DNA of 64,000 bases, from contig OU015569.1 in NCBI GenBank assembly GCA_907165135.1, forward strand, positions 1,798,001-1,862,000, read 5' to 3'. Positions 1-11,303 of this stretch are shown here, piece after piece (position 1 is the first letter of the stretch; each line of letters begins with the position of its first letter). The DNA comes from Oikopleura dioica. Its lineage: Eukaryota > Chordata > Appendicularia > Copelata > Oikopleuridae. The position numbers were made by a program, and so were the translations under genes. The notes beneath the pieces were generated by a model, which searched no databases, had not been told where the DNA came from, and saw only the letters and a program-made list of their open reading frames with translations.

Positions 1-348
1 TGAAACACGAAAAAATCAATCTAACTGTAACTTACTAGTGATGACTGTAACTGTAACTTTTATTCTCATTCTTTCTATTTTTATTTTGCCAGTACTGTAC
101 TGTGATAATTAAATTTGTAAATTGGACTTGTTTGGACAAGTTCGCCTTGGAAATAATAAAAAAAATACACGTAAAAGTAAAAGTTGAACCATTCTTGTAT
201 GAACTCAAGTAAATGGCTTTCTTGGTGTTCCAGCAGAGCAAATCCAATAATTGATGATTTATATTCTTGTTCACGGCTTATACAACAAACATTCGATTGA
301 ACCGAAATTTAATTCAAAATATTTAATTAAATTAATCTAAAAATTAAG

Positions 349-456
349 CTTGGCAACCGGTGTAAAAACCTGAGTAAGGGTCTGAAAAATCCTTAATAAA
401 AAGCTGAAAATCTTTCAAACCCTGACTCAGGTTTTTGACACAGGTTTCCGAGTCCA
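349..456. repeat. Diverged copy of foldback MITE family A
   Basis: The two ends are inverted copies of each other (an arm reading GGCAACC...AACCTGAGT and its mirror ending CAGGTTTCCGAG). The same arms occur at 5080-5323 and 5972-6199. This copy has lost the internal GAAGCCGC hairpins and looks like a shortened or old member. No coding sequence is visible. Confidence 0.6.
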
Positions 457-585
457 AGTATCTCAATTCAAGCATTTTGAGCATAAAATCAAGTTTGCCC
501 TACCTCCCCCTTAATTTGTTTACAAGCGTATATATTGTGCAATATTTGGCTATTGGAACTAACCAGCTGTCACGTGTTTAGCAGG

Positions 586-873
586 CGCTTTTCCTCCGCA
601 TCAAAACACGAAAAAACTGCGTCTTCGCCTGAAAGTGAGGCGTTGTTGACGGAAAAACGGCGCGGCGGAAATTCGAAAAGCCAAAATCGTGTTAGACTCC
701 TGATCTCCGGTCTGATAAGGGGAAATTTATCCAATTGTCAAGTTTGGCTCTTGATTTGCATAATTACGGCTTGGACGAGAATGCGCTGCACAAGCAATGC
801 GCTGCGGACGCGCTGTTTACTTGTTTGGACGAAGCCGTCATTCGCCGGAAGTACCGCCGCTGACAAAAGCTAA
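586..873 (+). CDS. Possible coding fragment, unrecognised
   Basis: After an acceptor-like TTTAG at about 585, a Ser/Glu/Lys-rich frame stays open. A second stretch ending in TGA at about 873 also reads like protein (LDLHNYGLDENALHKQC, then CLDEAVIRRKYRR). The two stretches could be joined by a short intron beginning GTGTTAG, but the phases do not settle on one model and no start codon is convincing. It may be the remnant of a broken gene or chance open sequence. Confidence 0.2.
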   Translation, partial: RFSSASKHEKTASSPESEALLTEKRRGGNSKSQNRVRLLISGLIRGNLSNCQVWLLICIITAWTRMRCTSNALRTRCLLVWTKPSFAGSTAADKS

Positions 874-966
874 CCAGATATACATATATGCCCATCTATA
901 ATAGCATAAACGTTTTAAAGGCCCTATCATACTTTCAAGACGCGCTGAGGTGTCGTTCATAAATTT

Positions 967-1090
967 GACGGCGATGATTTTAGTACCGCAAATCCGACTT
1001 TAGTACAAATCCGACAATGGTACAAAAAAAATATTTGTACTAAAGTCGGATTTGTACTAAAATCGGATTTGTACTAAAATCGCCCCCGTC
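967..1090. repeat. Foldback repeat with AAATCCGACTTTAGTAC units
   Basis: The left arm GACGGCGATGATTTTAGTAC is mirrored at the right end, and the unit AAATCCGA(C/T)TTTAGTAC recurs on both strands. The sequence would fold into a long hairpin. No target duplication was identified. Confidence 0.6.
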
Positions 1091-1119
1091 CATAAATTTT
1101 TATGGAAATGTTAACATGT

Positions 1120-1397
1120 GAGAAACAAGGTGGGAAACACTCGTAATTGCGTTCTAGAGCAATTATTTGTTTCCCACTTCGTTTTTGATTGAAAAAGAAG
1201 CAAGTGAGAAAGACTTGAGTTTCTAGAGATACAAGAAACTTGACGGCGTTTATGACAAAAAATAATGATCTCCAACAATTTCGAATATCTCTAGAAACCC
1301 CTGTCTTTCTCACTTCCTTTTTTTCAAAGAAAAACAAAGTGGGAAACAGATAAATTACCTAGAACGATTACTAGAAGTGTTTCTCACCCTGTTTCTC
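1120..1397. repeat. Foldback element with ~130-bp imperfect inverted arms
   Basis: The left arm begins GAGAAACAAGGTGGGAAACA and the right end is its imperfect mirror (ending CCCTGTTTCTC). Mirrored blocks continue inward (GTTTCCCACTT, GTGAGAAAGAC, TTTCTAGAGATA). Such a structure is typical of a non-autonomous DNA transposon. The boundaries are approximate and no clean target-site duplication was seen. Confidence 0.6.
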
Positions 1398-1954
1398 AGC
1401 TAACAAAAACATGAATAAATGAGCATCTACTGACGATGATGAAGATTTTGGTGTTCGAATGATGGCAAATAATCAACCGTAATCTGCTAAGCTAACTTTT
1501 CTGGCACATTATTATTCCTCAAACTGGCTTGAGCCGCGACAAAGTAGCAGGTGCAGCTTTGGGCCGCGCATTTCGCGAAAATTGGCTAAAAATATTATCC
1601 GGGTTGGGCGATTTTGACGGAAGTGCAACCACAATCGCGTGCACCTGTTTGTCCATTTGCTTTTTGCCATTTTCCTCGGCGGCGCATTTCCTTTCTATTT
1701 TTGGAGGCGAACCAGCGGACCGGATGTCCGACTGCGAAGACTTCCCTTGGCGCCAAGTCAGTAATATTAATTAAGATAATCGATTATGTCGCGCAAAGGT
1801 CGCCAAAGGTTCCACTCCGCTCTGAACTGATCAACGCCACATTAGATTACTCGCATCGAAAATCATCAATTCGACGACACTAATGCTCAAGCCAATCTTT
1901 TCTATTCAATAAAAACTATCAATTGGGTCCAAATTATCGCCGTACCTTCGGAAA

Positions 1955-2239
1955 CAGAGTTGCAAATTTTTTCTGAGCTGAGCTAGCTGAGCTGAGGTTG
2001 AGATTGAGCTGAGCTGAGCTGAACTGGCCCCATTTAAAAACAACTGAGCTGAGCTGAGCTAGCTGAGCTGAGGTTAAAATTGAGCTAGCTGAGCTGGCTC
2101 TCTTCGAAAACCATTGAGCTGAGCTGAGCTGAGCTAGCTTTCTTCATTAAAATTGAGCTGAGCTGACCCTCACCTCAAAATTGCTGAGCTGAGCTGAGGT
2201 GTAGCTCAGCTCAGCTAGGTCACAAAATTTGCAACTCTG
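1955..2239. mobile_element. hAT-like MITE with GAGCT-repeat interior and 8-bp TSD
   Basis: The element begins CAGAGTTGCAAATTTT and ends with the inverse AAAATTTGCAACTCTG. It is flanked on both sides by the exact octamer TTCGGAAA (1947-1954 and 2240-2247). An 8-bp duplication and a CAGAG terminus fit the hAT superfamily pattern. The interior is made of tandem and inverted GAGCT/AGCT pentamer repeats, with no ORF. It would depend on a transposase encoded elsewhere. Confidence 0.8.
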
Positions 2240-2247
2240 TTCGGAAA

Positions 2248-3193
2248 TTGATTTTGAAGTCGTCAATTTTCAGTTTCCTACATTTTAAAATTGCCAATCT
2301 TGGGCACAAATGGCGAAGGTTGAATGACAATCTTGGAGATAGGTTGCAGATGCATGATCGACAATTTCGGAAGGAGCTCTAGAATTCTAGTAGCGAAGGC
2401 AGTTCATGTTTAGGTAGCGCAATAATTAGGCGAGGCGAATTTCAACCGCCAAGTCAATTCTAATTCAGATCCAAATTCAGCACCAGGTAGAAACTCAAAA
2501 TCGTAAAGATCTGAAATTCAAAATTCCTCGCAGCTGACTCGCAACTGACCAAAATAGAGAAGCAAATGTGAAAAGTGAATATCCACGAAGGAAGCAATCA
2601 CTTCCAATATGCTTAGAAAAGGTCGCGAAAACTGCTGAAAATGCCATTATACACAATGACCAAGGTTGAATCATCATTTCTTCAAAAATTCAAGTGAGAA
2701 GAACTTGGATAATTCTAGAGAGCTTATTTTGCCAGTAAAATCTTCCTCATCGTCGGGTTTTCGAATTACATGTATTGATTTGTGGTATTCACGCGCTGAT
2801 TGCTGGGGTGTTGGATTTGGTGGTGCCAGGTGCCCCAACAGAAGGGCTAAGCATTAGCCGGCGCGAGCAAATAGCCAGTTACACATACAGGTCATTCGAC
2901 ATTTATTATGCTTCGCTTGACCCTTCTACTCTATGCACATGCTCCTCCATTCTCCTCACACTTGTGTGTTTACGCCAAAACAGCGCCAGAAAGGACACAA
3001 GGTGTCGTCTGTGTTTGGCTTTCTGACTTTCTTTGACAAATAATTTGATTTCCAAAGACAAACGCCACCTGAGTGAGCATTTTTTTTTCTTACGGCTACT
3101 TTGCTCAATACTTGCTACAGTAGAAGTATTCTATTTGTAAATATAGTACTCTCTACTAATGAAAACGCTAATCTTAACACCGAAAATTCGGGA
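2248..3193. other. Intergenic, no gene recognised
   Basis: Short open frames here have no coherent splice sites, no recognisable domains and no partner exons. I see no RNA gene. Confidence 0.5.
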
Positions 3194-3343
3194 AGGTGTC
3201 TGGAACCGACAAAAAAATTTCGACAAATTTTGCGTGGAAATTTCCAACCAATCAGAAGCCTGGATTTGGCATACCGGCCAATCAGCAGCCGAGTAGCCGC
3301 CCACACAAAATTTGTCGAAATTTTTTGTCGGTTCCAGACACCA
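3194..3343. repeat. Foldback repeat with ~44-bp arms
   Basis: The left arm AGGTGTCTGGAACCGACAAA (3194 on) is mirrored near-perfectly at 3300-3343 (TTTGTCGGTTCCAGACACCA). A spacer of about 60 nt contains two copies of CCAATCAG. Fragments CGAAAATTC lie outside both arms. Likely a small non-autonomous element downstream of the homeobox gene. Confidence 0.65.
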
Positions 3344-3640
3344 CCCCGAAAATTCTAGGGTTTAAAGCCCTTGAGGACAAGAAAGTTTGATTCATGCTGT
3401 TTCTAAACCCAATAAATAGACAATTTGTTTTGCGATGAAAATATTTTATTAGACTAATGTACAGCGAGGAATGCAGGAAAACTGCTTTGACAAAAAAAAT
3501 GTATTTGATTTAAAAATTGTTCGAGTTTTGTTGTAGGGTCGGGAAAGGACAGTTTTGCTTGATCTTGGCAAGTTTTTTGTGTGACATACAGAAAGGAAGA
3601 GAATTGACAGTAATTGAATTGAGAACATCTAAGAGAACGT

Positions 3641-6600
3641 CTAGTGCCATTTTAGCTCGCCACTGGCGCCCCATTTCGCTGGGTCGAGTCCTTGGAGGCC
3701 AGCGAATTGGAGAAGAGGGTTTTGAGCCGCGGGCGTGTTCCCAGCCGCGGAACCGGGCGGTGTGGGGAGTGAGAGCTGGCTCCGAGCGTATGCTGACCAA
3801 TCGTAAGCCGCTCCTTCGCTAGCGCTAGAATATGCAGTTAGAATTCATCAATCACTCGTTCAGGGACTTACTTTGGCGGGGGTAAATCACCAGAGCTCAT
3901 GGCCGAGTTTCCCAGCGGATAATAAGGGTAACTTGTCGGCGCTGGATATCCGGGTAGCGAGGGCATCGCTGGAAAACCTTGAGGAAATGATGTCGGTATC
4001 TGTGGTCTGGCGGTGGCACTGTGCGCACCCAGTGGGCTTGAAGATGTGTTGAGCGAAACGGCCATCATTTGGCGCTGTACTTTGCGGAATTTGGCGCGGC
4101 GGTTCTGGAACCAAACCTGAAAATAGACTTATCAATCAATCAAAATAAAGGGAAATAATTAACATTGCTTCGATAATAAGTTATTTTTTATGTTATTAAA
4201 AGTTATTAAAAAAAATAAAGAATTAAAAAAAAATATTTATTTTATAAATTTTAAATTTGAATTTTTTATTTTCTAATTTCTAACAATTATTTGTGAAGAA
4301 AGATTTGTCAGTTGTCTTTGGAAAGAAGAAAATAGAAAGTGTTGGAAAATGGACCGCAAGAATTATTTTGAATTTTTGAAAATTCACCTAGAAGGTGCCG
4401 CATCTCGATTTCACAGTTTCGCATTTAACGCTGCTTAGCTCTTTTCTGCGGTTCTGCTTAGGTGAGAAAATTCAGCTAGCAGGACCGGAAGTCGGGATCA
4501 AAGGGGACGCACGTGACTTTATTATTTTGGAACTTTGCCGTTGGGAAGTGGATGCTTTTCGCTAAAGCGGAAACAAAGCAGAAAACCTAATTACCCCAGC
4601 GCTACAAATATCACGTAAAATCTCGAAAATAAATGCGTCTCCTTCTTCACTTCCGATCGGGGCGAAATGCGAAAATACCAGCGCTGCGCCATCCTTTCCG
4701 TAAATATTAATAATCTAATGAGAGGGCATTTTAGTCACGTTCCAAACAGTTTCGCAACAGAACGGATATCAACCCCGTTGACAAAACAAATTCAATTTAG
4801 ACGTTTGTTTTAATCTTCAGGAAACGAGTTGTTTTGGCTCCTAGTTCTTTATATATGTTTCAAACTCAGATGTCAGCTTACTAATTATGTTTATTAAATG
4901 CTCAACAAAACTTTTTCCTCCCTCAACAATTCAATACGTTTTATAATTAACAACTAGTAATTTTTATTGGTTTGACGCCCTTATACTAGGCAATAAGGAT
5001 TGGAAAGAATTTTGATAAGGATTGAAACTTTATTATCCCGAGTAAAAATAAGGGTGTCACTGCGCTAGTATGGTCCATACTGGGCTCGGCAACCTGAGTA
5101 GAAAACCTGAGTCAGTGTCTGAAAGAGCAAAGATGAAAAGCCGCGTAGCGGCTTTTTTAGAAATGAAGCCGCAAAGCGGCTTCGCCAGAATTTAAATATA
5201 AGATGGAAAAATATTTTGCGAAGCCGCTTCGCGGCTTCGTTTCTTAAAAAGCCGCTACGCGGCTTTTCATCTTTGCTCTTTCAGACCCTGACTCAGGTTT
5301 TCTACTCAGGTTGCCGAGCCCAGAGTATGGACAAAATACCATATTTGAGGATTGACGCGGATTTGAACCATAAGTTATGGTCCATAACTATTTCCTTAGT
5401 ATATAATTTATTTGAGAAAAAAAAACAATAAAATTCTCGTTGAATACTTTTGACTACTTCGAGGGTCTCGAAAATGGAAGACTCCTCTAAGTGTTACAGT
5501 CATTTAAAAAGTATCTTTAATTCTGAGCGAGGCAAAAATGCCGTGACTAGGCAATTTGCTTTCAACAGGACTAGCGGCGCTGGAGCCTTCGGACAAACCG
5601 GAAACGCGAATTTCACACTTCGTCGGGGAAAATAAATTGGCGAGCCCAGGCGCACCTGCTGACTCGCCATCTCGTGACAAAAGTGATTAATGTTTTTCCC
5701 TTCGCCATCAACACCACCACCGCGAGGTGCAGGACTACGCCCTCTAAAATTTACACCGCAGCCAATGAGCAAGTCTTACGCCCGTAATAATTTATAAAAA
5801 TAGCTCCGCTTTTTAAAACAAATATTTTAAAACATCTGTAAAAAAAGAAACAAATAAACGATTTTCTTTTTATACATCAAATTATAATTAAACTATTAGC
5901 TCGTTGATTTGTGCAAAACATTTTGTTGGCCCTTATTATAAAATCTGAAAAATTCTGAAGGGAGTTAGAGGCTGGGCTCGGCAACCTGTGTAGAAAACCT
6001 GAGTCAGGGTCTGAAAGATCTATAATGAACGCTCTTTAAACGAAGCCGCGAAGCGGCTTCGCCAACTTATTATTTCAATAAGTTGAAAAATTCTGGCGAA
6101 GCCGCTTTGCGGCTTCGATTTTAAAAGCCGCTACGCGGCTTTTCATTTTAGATCTTTCAGATCCTGACTCAGGTTTTCTACACAGGTTTCCGAGCCCAGG
6201 TTAGAGGTAAAAGAAAAGCCCCAGAGTTAAAAAAATAAACGTTTCAAAAGAAGGTGAGTAAAGTCGAAAGAAGAAAAGAAATGAAATTGGGGGCTCGTTC
6301 ATTGTTTGGAAAGTTTTTTTGGTGGTGGTTGATTAGTACGCGTTTGATTTGTCACGGCTCGGTATAATTACGGTGTTTGGGTAAAAAGGCGGGCGGTGGT
6401 GCTGGTGTTGATTTGGTGTACAAATAGCACCTGTGTTTGGCGTCCACTGCGTCGGGCCAGTTCGAAAGAGACTGAAAGCCGCGCGATGGCGTACTTTGAT
6501 CCCACGGTATCAATCCTATTCCAAAATCAAACCCCGTTGAGTTAATGAAATCAGGCAGCTGCTGTTTTACGAAAATACGAATTTCGCCAGTCGATGATCT

Positions 6601-8150
6601 GTCACTCGCGCCCGAGACCGGCCACCGTTAAAATCCGATTTACTAACGATACTTATACCTTTTAAATACCCACTTTTATCATGTACCTACCTAAGTTTTC
6701 ACTAATAAAAGAAAAAGTCATATTGAACAAAATCACCCAAATTCAATTATTCTAATCAGTGTTCCTAAAAGAAAATAATCTTTGGAATAAAATTATTTTC
6801 TCAGAAGCCTTTTTGATCACCTTTTTTAACATAAAAAAAAATTATTAAAAAAAAAAATTTATTGACCGAGAAATTTATTTGTACTTTCACTTTCTTCCCC
6901 AGCTGATATTTACTAATTATTATTCGTAAAATTACTCGAAACGGGTTAATAAATAGGTTGCTATTAATTAATAAAGAGATAAAAAAAGCTACTATTAATG
7001 TAAATATCCAGAAAAGGGCTCGATCGAAAATGCCTTTTTATATAGATGAAAGTATTCTTCAACCCATATACATTTATTCAGATCTTAGCCAGTTAGCAGC
7101 CGAGCTTCTTTGTTGATGATAAGAAAGTGGGGGTAAGGTGTAAGTGAGTTATGCAAGAGGACTTCTCCAGCACAAAGTTCTGATTGAGTAGATTAAAATT
7201 GAATTGGCGCGGGTGATAGAATTTAAAAAATTCTATTTTTCAGAAAGCAGATTGTCAAAATTCAATTGTCAAATTTCAATGTGAGCATGTAATTAACCAA
7301 GTTATTTCTGACGAGAAAGATCCACTTTTCAAGCCCTTACTTTACAAACAATCTTTTTACGTAAAAACGAGAATAAAAATAGCTCTATATAGCTAGTAGA
7401 GTTCGGAACGGATTTTATGCTTGGCTAAGTTGAAGCTTTGATTTAGCTGGTACATAAACAGATTACGTAAGCTCTAATTAGGCATGAACTAATCGAACAA
7501 TTTACACAATACTGCCGGTGTTTACCTGAATTCTAGCTTCGGTGAGCTTCGTTCTTGACGCCAGTTCTTCTCTGTAGTAGATATCTGGATATTGCGTCTT
7601 GGCGAAGGCACTTTCGAGCAGGTTTAGTTGATCCTGAGTGAATGAGGTTCGATGTCTACGTCTGGCCGGGGTCGGATAAGGGTACGAGAAACAGCGCTCG
7701 TTTGCGTTGCCGACAGAAGACGTGTAGTTGGGCGATTCTTTGCCGCTGTCCCGCGACTCTGTTTTTGGCGGAGAAGCAGACTTGGAATCTGATAAGAACG
7801 GTCAAGACATGCTCGCGCGTCGTGGAAAGTTAGATTTCTAGCTACTACTGACTCGAGATCGGAAAGAAAAATGGATTTATAATGTCATTTGCAAATGTTG
7901 CGTTATGTCGCGCTCGTTGAAAAGCGGACTCTCCAAGTTTCGAAAGGTCACTTTCGGCTTTTGTCACTTATTATTTTTTGTCTTGCCCGTTTCCTGAAGA
8001 AGTTTGCTCTTCTAGTGGCGGTGTCTCGATTTCGGCAACATGAGCGTGCAGCGCCTGGTTGTGCGCGTCCCCGATCCAGGGAGTGTCTCCAAAGGCGACG
8101 GAGGAGGTGGAGTTCTGAGCTTGAACTGGGCCCACGTCCGAGTTCGTCAT
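3641..8150 (-). CDS. Paired-like (Q50) homeobox transcription factor
   Basis: Predicted nuclear DNA-binding transcription factor. Exon 7526-7788 encodes homeodomain helices 1-2 ([19 protein letters not shown], then [17 protein letters not shown]). Exon 3872-4116 continues at the Prd-class intron position with [19 protein letters not shown] (Gln at homeodomain position 50, Asn at 51). Exon 3641-3824 gives a Pro/Ser/Ala-rich C-terminus ending in Trp-His. The phases of these three exons agree. No paired domain is visible. The LESAF, QYPDI and EARIQVWFQ features look closest by eye to Prop, with Phox2/Prrx-type proteins as alternatives; family assignment needs a tree. A likely first exon starts with ATG at 8150 ([10 protein letters not shown]), but its donor is not clear: a GG or GC donor near 8000 would be needed. 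The 3.4 kb intron is unusually long for this genome and carries two MITEs. Confidence 0.85.
5080..5323. mobile_element. Foldback MITE family A, copy 2
   Basis: Terminal inverted repeats begin CTGGGCTCGGCAACCTGAGT and include AAAACCTGAGTCAG. Nested hairpins follow (AAAAGCCGCGTAGCGGCTTTT-type and GAAGCCGCTTCGCGGCTTC-type stems). It is nearly the same as the 5972-6199 copy. The flanks do not give a clean direct duplication, although CCATACT/AGTATGG extends the palindrome outward. Confidence 0.8.
5972..6199. mobile_element. Foldback MITE family A, copy 3, with exact 8-bp TSD
   Basis: A 228-bp element starts CTGGGCTCGGCAACCTG and ends with its mirror, CCGAGCCCAG. GTTAGAGG is repeated exactly on both sides (5964-5971 and 6200-6207). 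The interior is built of GAAGCCGC...GCGGCTTC hairpins and encodes nothing. The 8-bp duplication fits hAT, P or Merlin-type transposition; the CTGGG end does not match the usual hAT YARNG end, so the superfamily is left open. Confidence 0.85.
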
Positions 8151-8229
8151 TGTCTCCTTGGCGAGAACAGGCGCACTCGGAACTGCGTTATCGACCAGCG
8201 CCGAAATGGTGATGTCTAAGCATCAATAG

Positions 8230-9563
8230 TTAGCGTTAACTCTCTTTCTCTCTCTTTTCTTTTTGTTTTGTTTTATTGATGATGATTGTGACTCTCACCT
8301 TTGGTGTTTTCGTGTTAATTAATTGGATGTTGATGAACGAAGTTTGCGTTAGTTTCTCTCTGTAATTGTAAGATCGGATGAATCAAACAGAATTAGCTGA
8401 TTGAATTAATTCGAGCGGATTTACGAAAAGCGCGAAAAGTAAAAGTGTTGAGCTGAGCCGCGGAGGGTAGACGGACAGGCGTCAATGGTGGAGCAGGCGC
8501 CGCCTCGTCTACACCACCAGAAGCGTAGCACCACCACACCCCACTCGTTGCTGCCACCAACGGACCACCACCGAGCTAGGCGACCTTTCAAAAACCAATT
8601 AGGGTATCCAACCAGACCGGAAGTCCGCAGCCAACGACGAAAATGACACTGTACCAATCGTCAACACCAGAAATTCGTGCGTTTCCATCGCTTCTTTCAA
8701 TAATTAAGAAACTTCGACAAAGTAAATTAGCAACCTCTTTTGAAAATTTTCTCTCAGGAAGATTTTCATGGCTTGAATTTAACAATTAAAAACTCAAGTT
8801 TTTGCAACAAAAGTCGATCAATAGAACTTTCTTCTTATAAGAGCAGTAGATTTTCTACTGTAGGATACAGCACTTTTACAATTGACTGCAGTTTTAGTTG
8901 AACTGCCCTTTTTCGACGGTTAAAGTTGCGGATTAGAATTCTAGCGTTGTTTCGTTTCTTTTCTTTTTCGCTCATTCGGGCTAATTAACTTTCCATAATC
9001 CCAACGCGCATCGAATTTTTTTTCGCCTTTTCCTCGGTGCTATTTGAAGAGTTACGTTTCAGGCTTCTCCTTCGAGGAAAATTTTTATTTTCAATATTAA
9101 TTTATTTGACTTCTCGCGAGTCAGAGTAGCGTCCCGCCAATTAGATATACATTTGACGTTAACCAAATCAAATCAAGTTTGACAAACGAGGACAGCTCGC
9201 CGCTGGGAGGCGCTGTTTGCGACCGAGTTCTCAAGAAATAGCAAAACTGCTCCTTGCTTTATAGACCCTTGTAATTGGGTTATATAAAGATCAAAGGAAG
9301 CGGCGCACGATGTATAGACTTGTTAGTTTTGCGCCGGCGTCAAAGTACTTTGGTGGAGGCACCGTGTGGATTTTGACACCTTGACCCACCGCCGGTTAAT
9401 TAGATTAAAGCACGCTATCCCTGCACAGCGCACAACCAACCCGCAATTCAGAAAGCAACTGAACTCTACATCAACAACTTTTATAAATGCAATAACAAAA
9501 AAATCATATCAGTAACTATTTTATTTCTATTTCACAGGGAAAATTATTGGAAAAGAGGTTCCA
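8230..9563. other. Intergenic / homeobox upstream region
   Basis: I see no coding exon with consistent splice sites here. The stretch contains the presumed upstream regulatory region of the homeobox gene and the 3' flank of the next minus-strand gene. Confidence 0.5.
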
Positions 9564-10578
9564 TCAGCGGCGTCGAATGATTTGTGCAAAGTAAGCATCT
9601 TTAACACGGTCAATTCTTACCACGTTATTGCGATTCTCTTGATCCTCTGTTTGGATACTGTCGTAGTTTGGAGCCTGAGTTTCACCAGGAAGTCGATAAA
9701 CCTTGAATTATTATTTTATCTCTTTAAAATCTAATTCTCATATAAATTGATTTACCTGAAGTGGAGGAGCCTCCATAATTCGCAATGGATCCTTGCAGCC
9801 GTTCGTCCTTGGGTTAACCCAGTTGAAGATGTAATTTCGCTCAATATGCTCCCAAGAGAATGGAGTCAAAACTTTTGGGCGACATCGGAATTCGGCCCGG
9901 CCATCTCCAGGAGTCTCTTGAATCATTATCACAGTCGCCATATTCAATTCAACACCACATTGAAAAGGAAATCTTGTTCGACATCCTTTAGGAAAGCTTA
10001 TTGTAGATTCAGAGATTAATTTTAGAAAAAACAAAAACTCTAAAAATATTTTAATTTTTTCTGAACCAACCCATAACGCTTGCGGAAGACTCTGAACCAG
10101 TTGTCATTGATCTTGGAGACGTTTTTTCGATCTAAATGTTATTTGAATTGAATTCAAATAATTTACACTACACTTTGCATTTCTGCACTTACTGAAAAAT
10201 GGTTGTTGAAGTGAGTTCTCTGCTAGTCGAATAACGTCATCCTTGTTAAACTTGCATCTCTTAGCATTAAAAGTGACTTTACATTGCAGGGCAAGAAAAT
10301 CTTCGAACTCGGTTTGCTCGGGATTGTCGCGCTTTTTTTCTACTCCAAAGTTGTCGTCTTATAATATTGAATGTAAAGAGTAAAATATTCATCTTTGCAG
10401 TACGTTCCTGATTCCTCTTTGTTATCTTGATGATGTTTCTCACGTTATGGAGCGAAATCGGCCTTTCGAACTCATCAGTAGCCCAGGTCATCAACTCTTT
10501 CTGCTTCATTGTCGGATCGGTATTTTCATACTTCTCCGCAATGAGCTTTTTGATGTCATCAGACAGTCCTCGTGGCAT
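9564..10578 (-). CDS. Short CENP-B/Tigger-like HTH protein
   Basis: Five exons (10404-10578, 10193-10357, 10071-10131, 9756-9996, 9564-9701) give a 259-residue protein with all phases agreeing. The first exon (MPRGLSDDIKKLIAEKYEN) resembles an N-terminal psq/CENP-B helix-turn-helix. Exons 2-3 give the second, Tc5/CENP-B-type HTH (FNKDDVIRLAENSL, then NDNWFRVFRKRYG). Proteins of the Tigger/pogo family normally continue into a DDE transposase. Here the remaining ~125 residues (PKGCRTRFPFQCG..., LPGETQAPNYD..., ending IIRRR) have no DDE signature that I can see. It is likely a DNA-binding protein derived from a transposase, or a truncated relic kept open. Function unknown. Confidence 0.65.
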
Positions 10579-11303
10579 GATTCTCTCCTATTGTCTACAA
10601 AAAAGTAGTTTTACTTGCGAAAATTTTATATGCAAAACAGTATCTTTTAAAAATCTATCTCTGAGAAATAATGCACAAAACTCTTCCCAAGTTTGAAAAT
10701 GAAGAAAAAATCACGGGGCGCGGGCTTATAAGCTCTTTCTCCGAATCGAAAATGACGACCGGCACAAGAGTTTTGCTCTCTAGATTTTGCCCGCTCCAGA
10801 AAAGACCTATCCAGCCTGCGTCTCGAAACCGACTCAAATGAAATCAACAACGACTAAGCTACTGAAGCAAAACTACCAACTCCTGCACCGCATTTTCGAA
10901 CAGAAGAAACTGACACATTCAGATGAAACTACAGTCATTAACTGAGTTTCATCATTTCGATAGTTTTTGTTTTAAAAAATTGTTTATTGAAGTATTTGAT
11001 GAGAGCAAGAGAACTTGCTCTCACTGGAAGACTTTTTGTGAAGAAAGAATCTTGGTTTTTTGTCGCCCAATCACTAGAATAGCAATTGGACAGGAAGTTG
11101 AAACAATAAGGGAGGTGCCTGAAATATTTTTACGCTGGTTTTTGCCGCTTTTTGCAGTTTCTTACCTGGTAATCTTGATTTTTCGGACCCAAAATACGTC
11201 CTACCCACTCTTCAGGTGGCTAGAAAGTGAATGGCTGAAATTCAAATTGGTCTGAAAACAACTTCGATTCTAGAGAATCTGAGTACCTTGTTTTGGGTAG
11301 GAG

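Larger units (their letters stand above)
4117..7525 (-). other. Long intron splitting the homeodomain
   Basis: This interval lies between the two homeodomain exons. Apart from two copies of MITE family A (5080-5323, 5972-6199) and an AAGGGTGTCACT motif near 5050, it shows no exon or RNA gene. Retained length in a genome of ~50-nt introns suggests that regulatory sequence may be present, which is inference. Confidence 0.6.

Noticed and set aside
1529-1883. Overlapping plus-strand ORFs of 81 and 89 codons
   Set aside because: No consistent splice sites, no domains and two competing frames; treated as intergenic.
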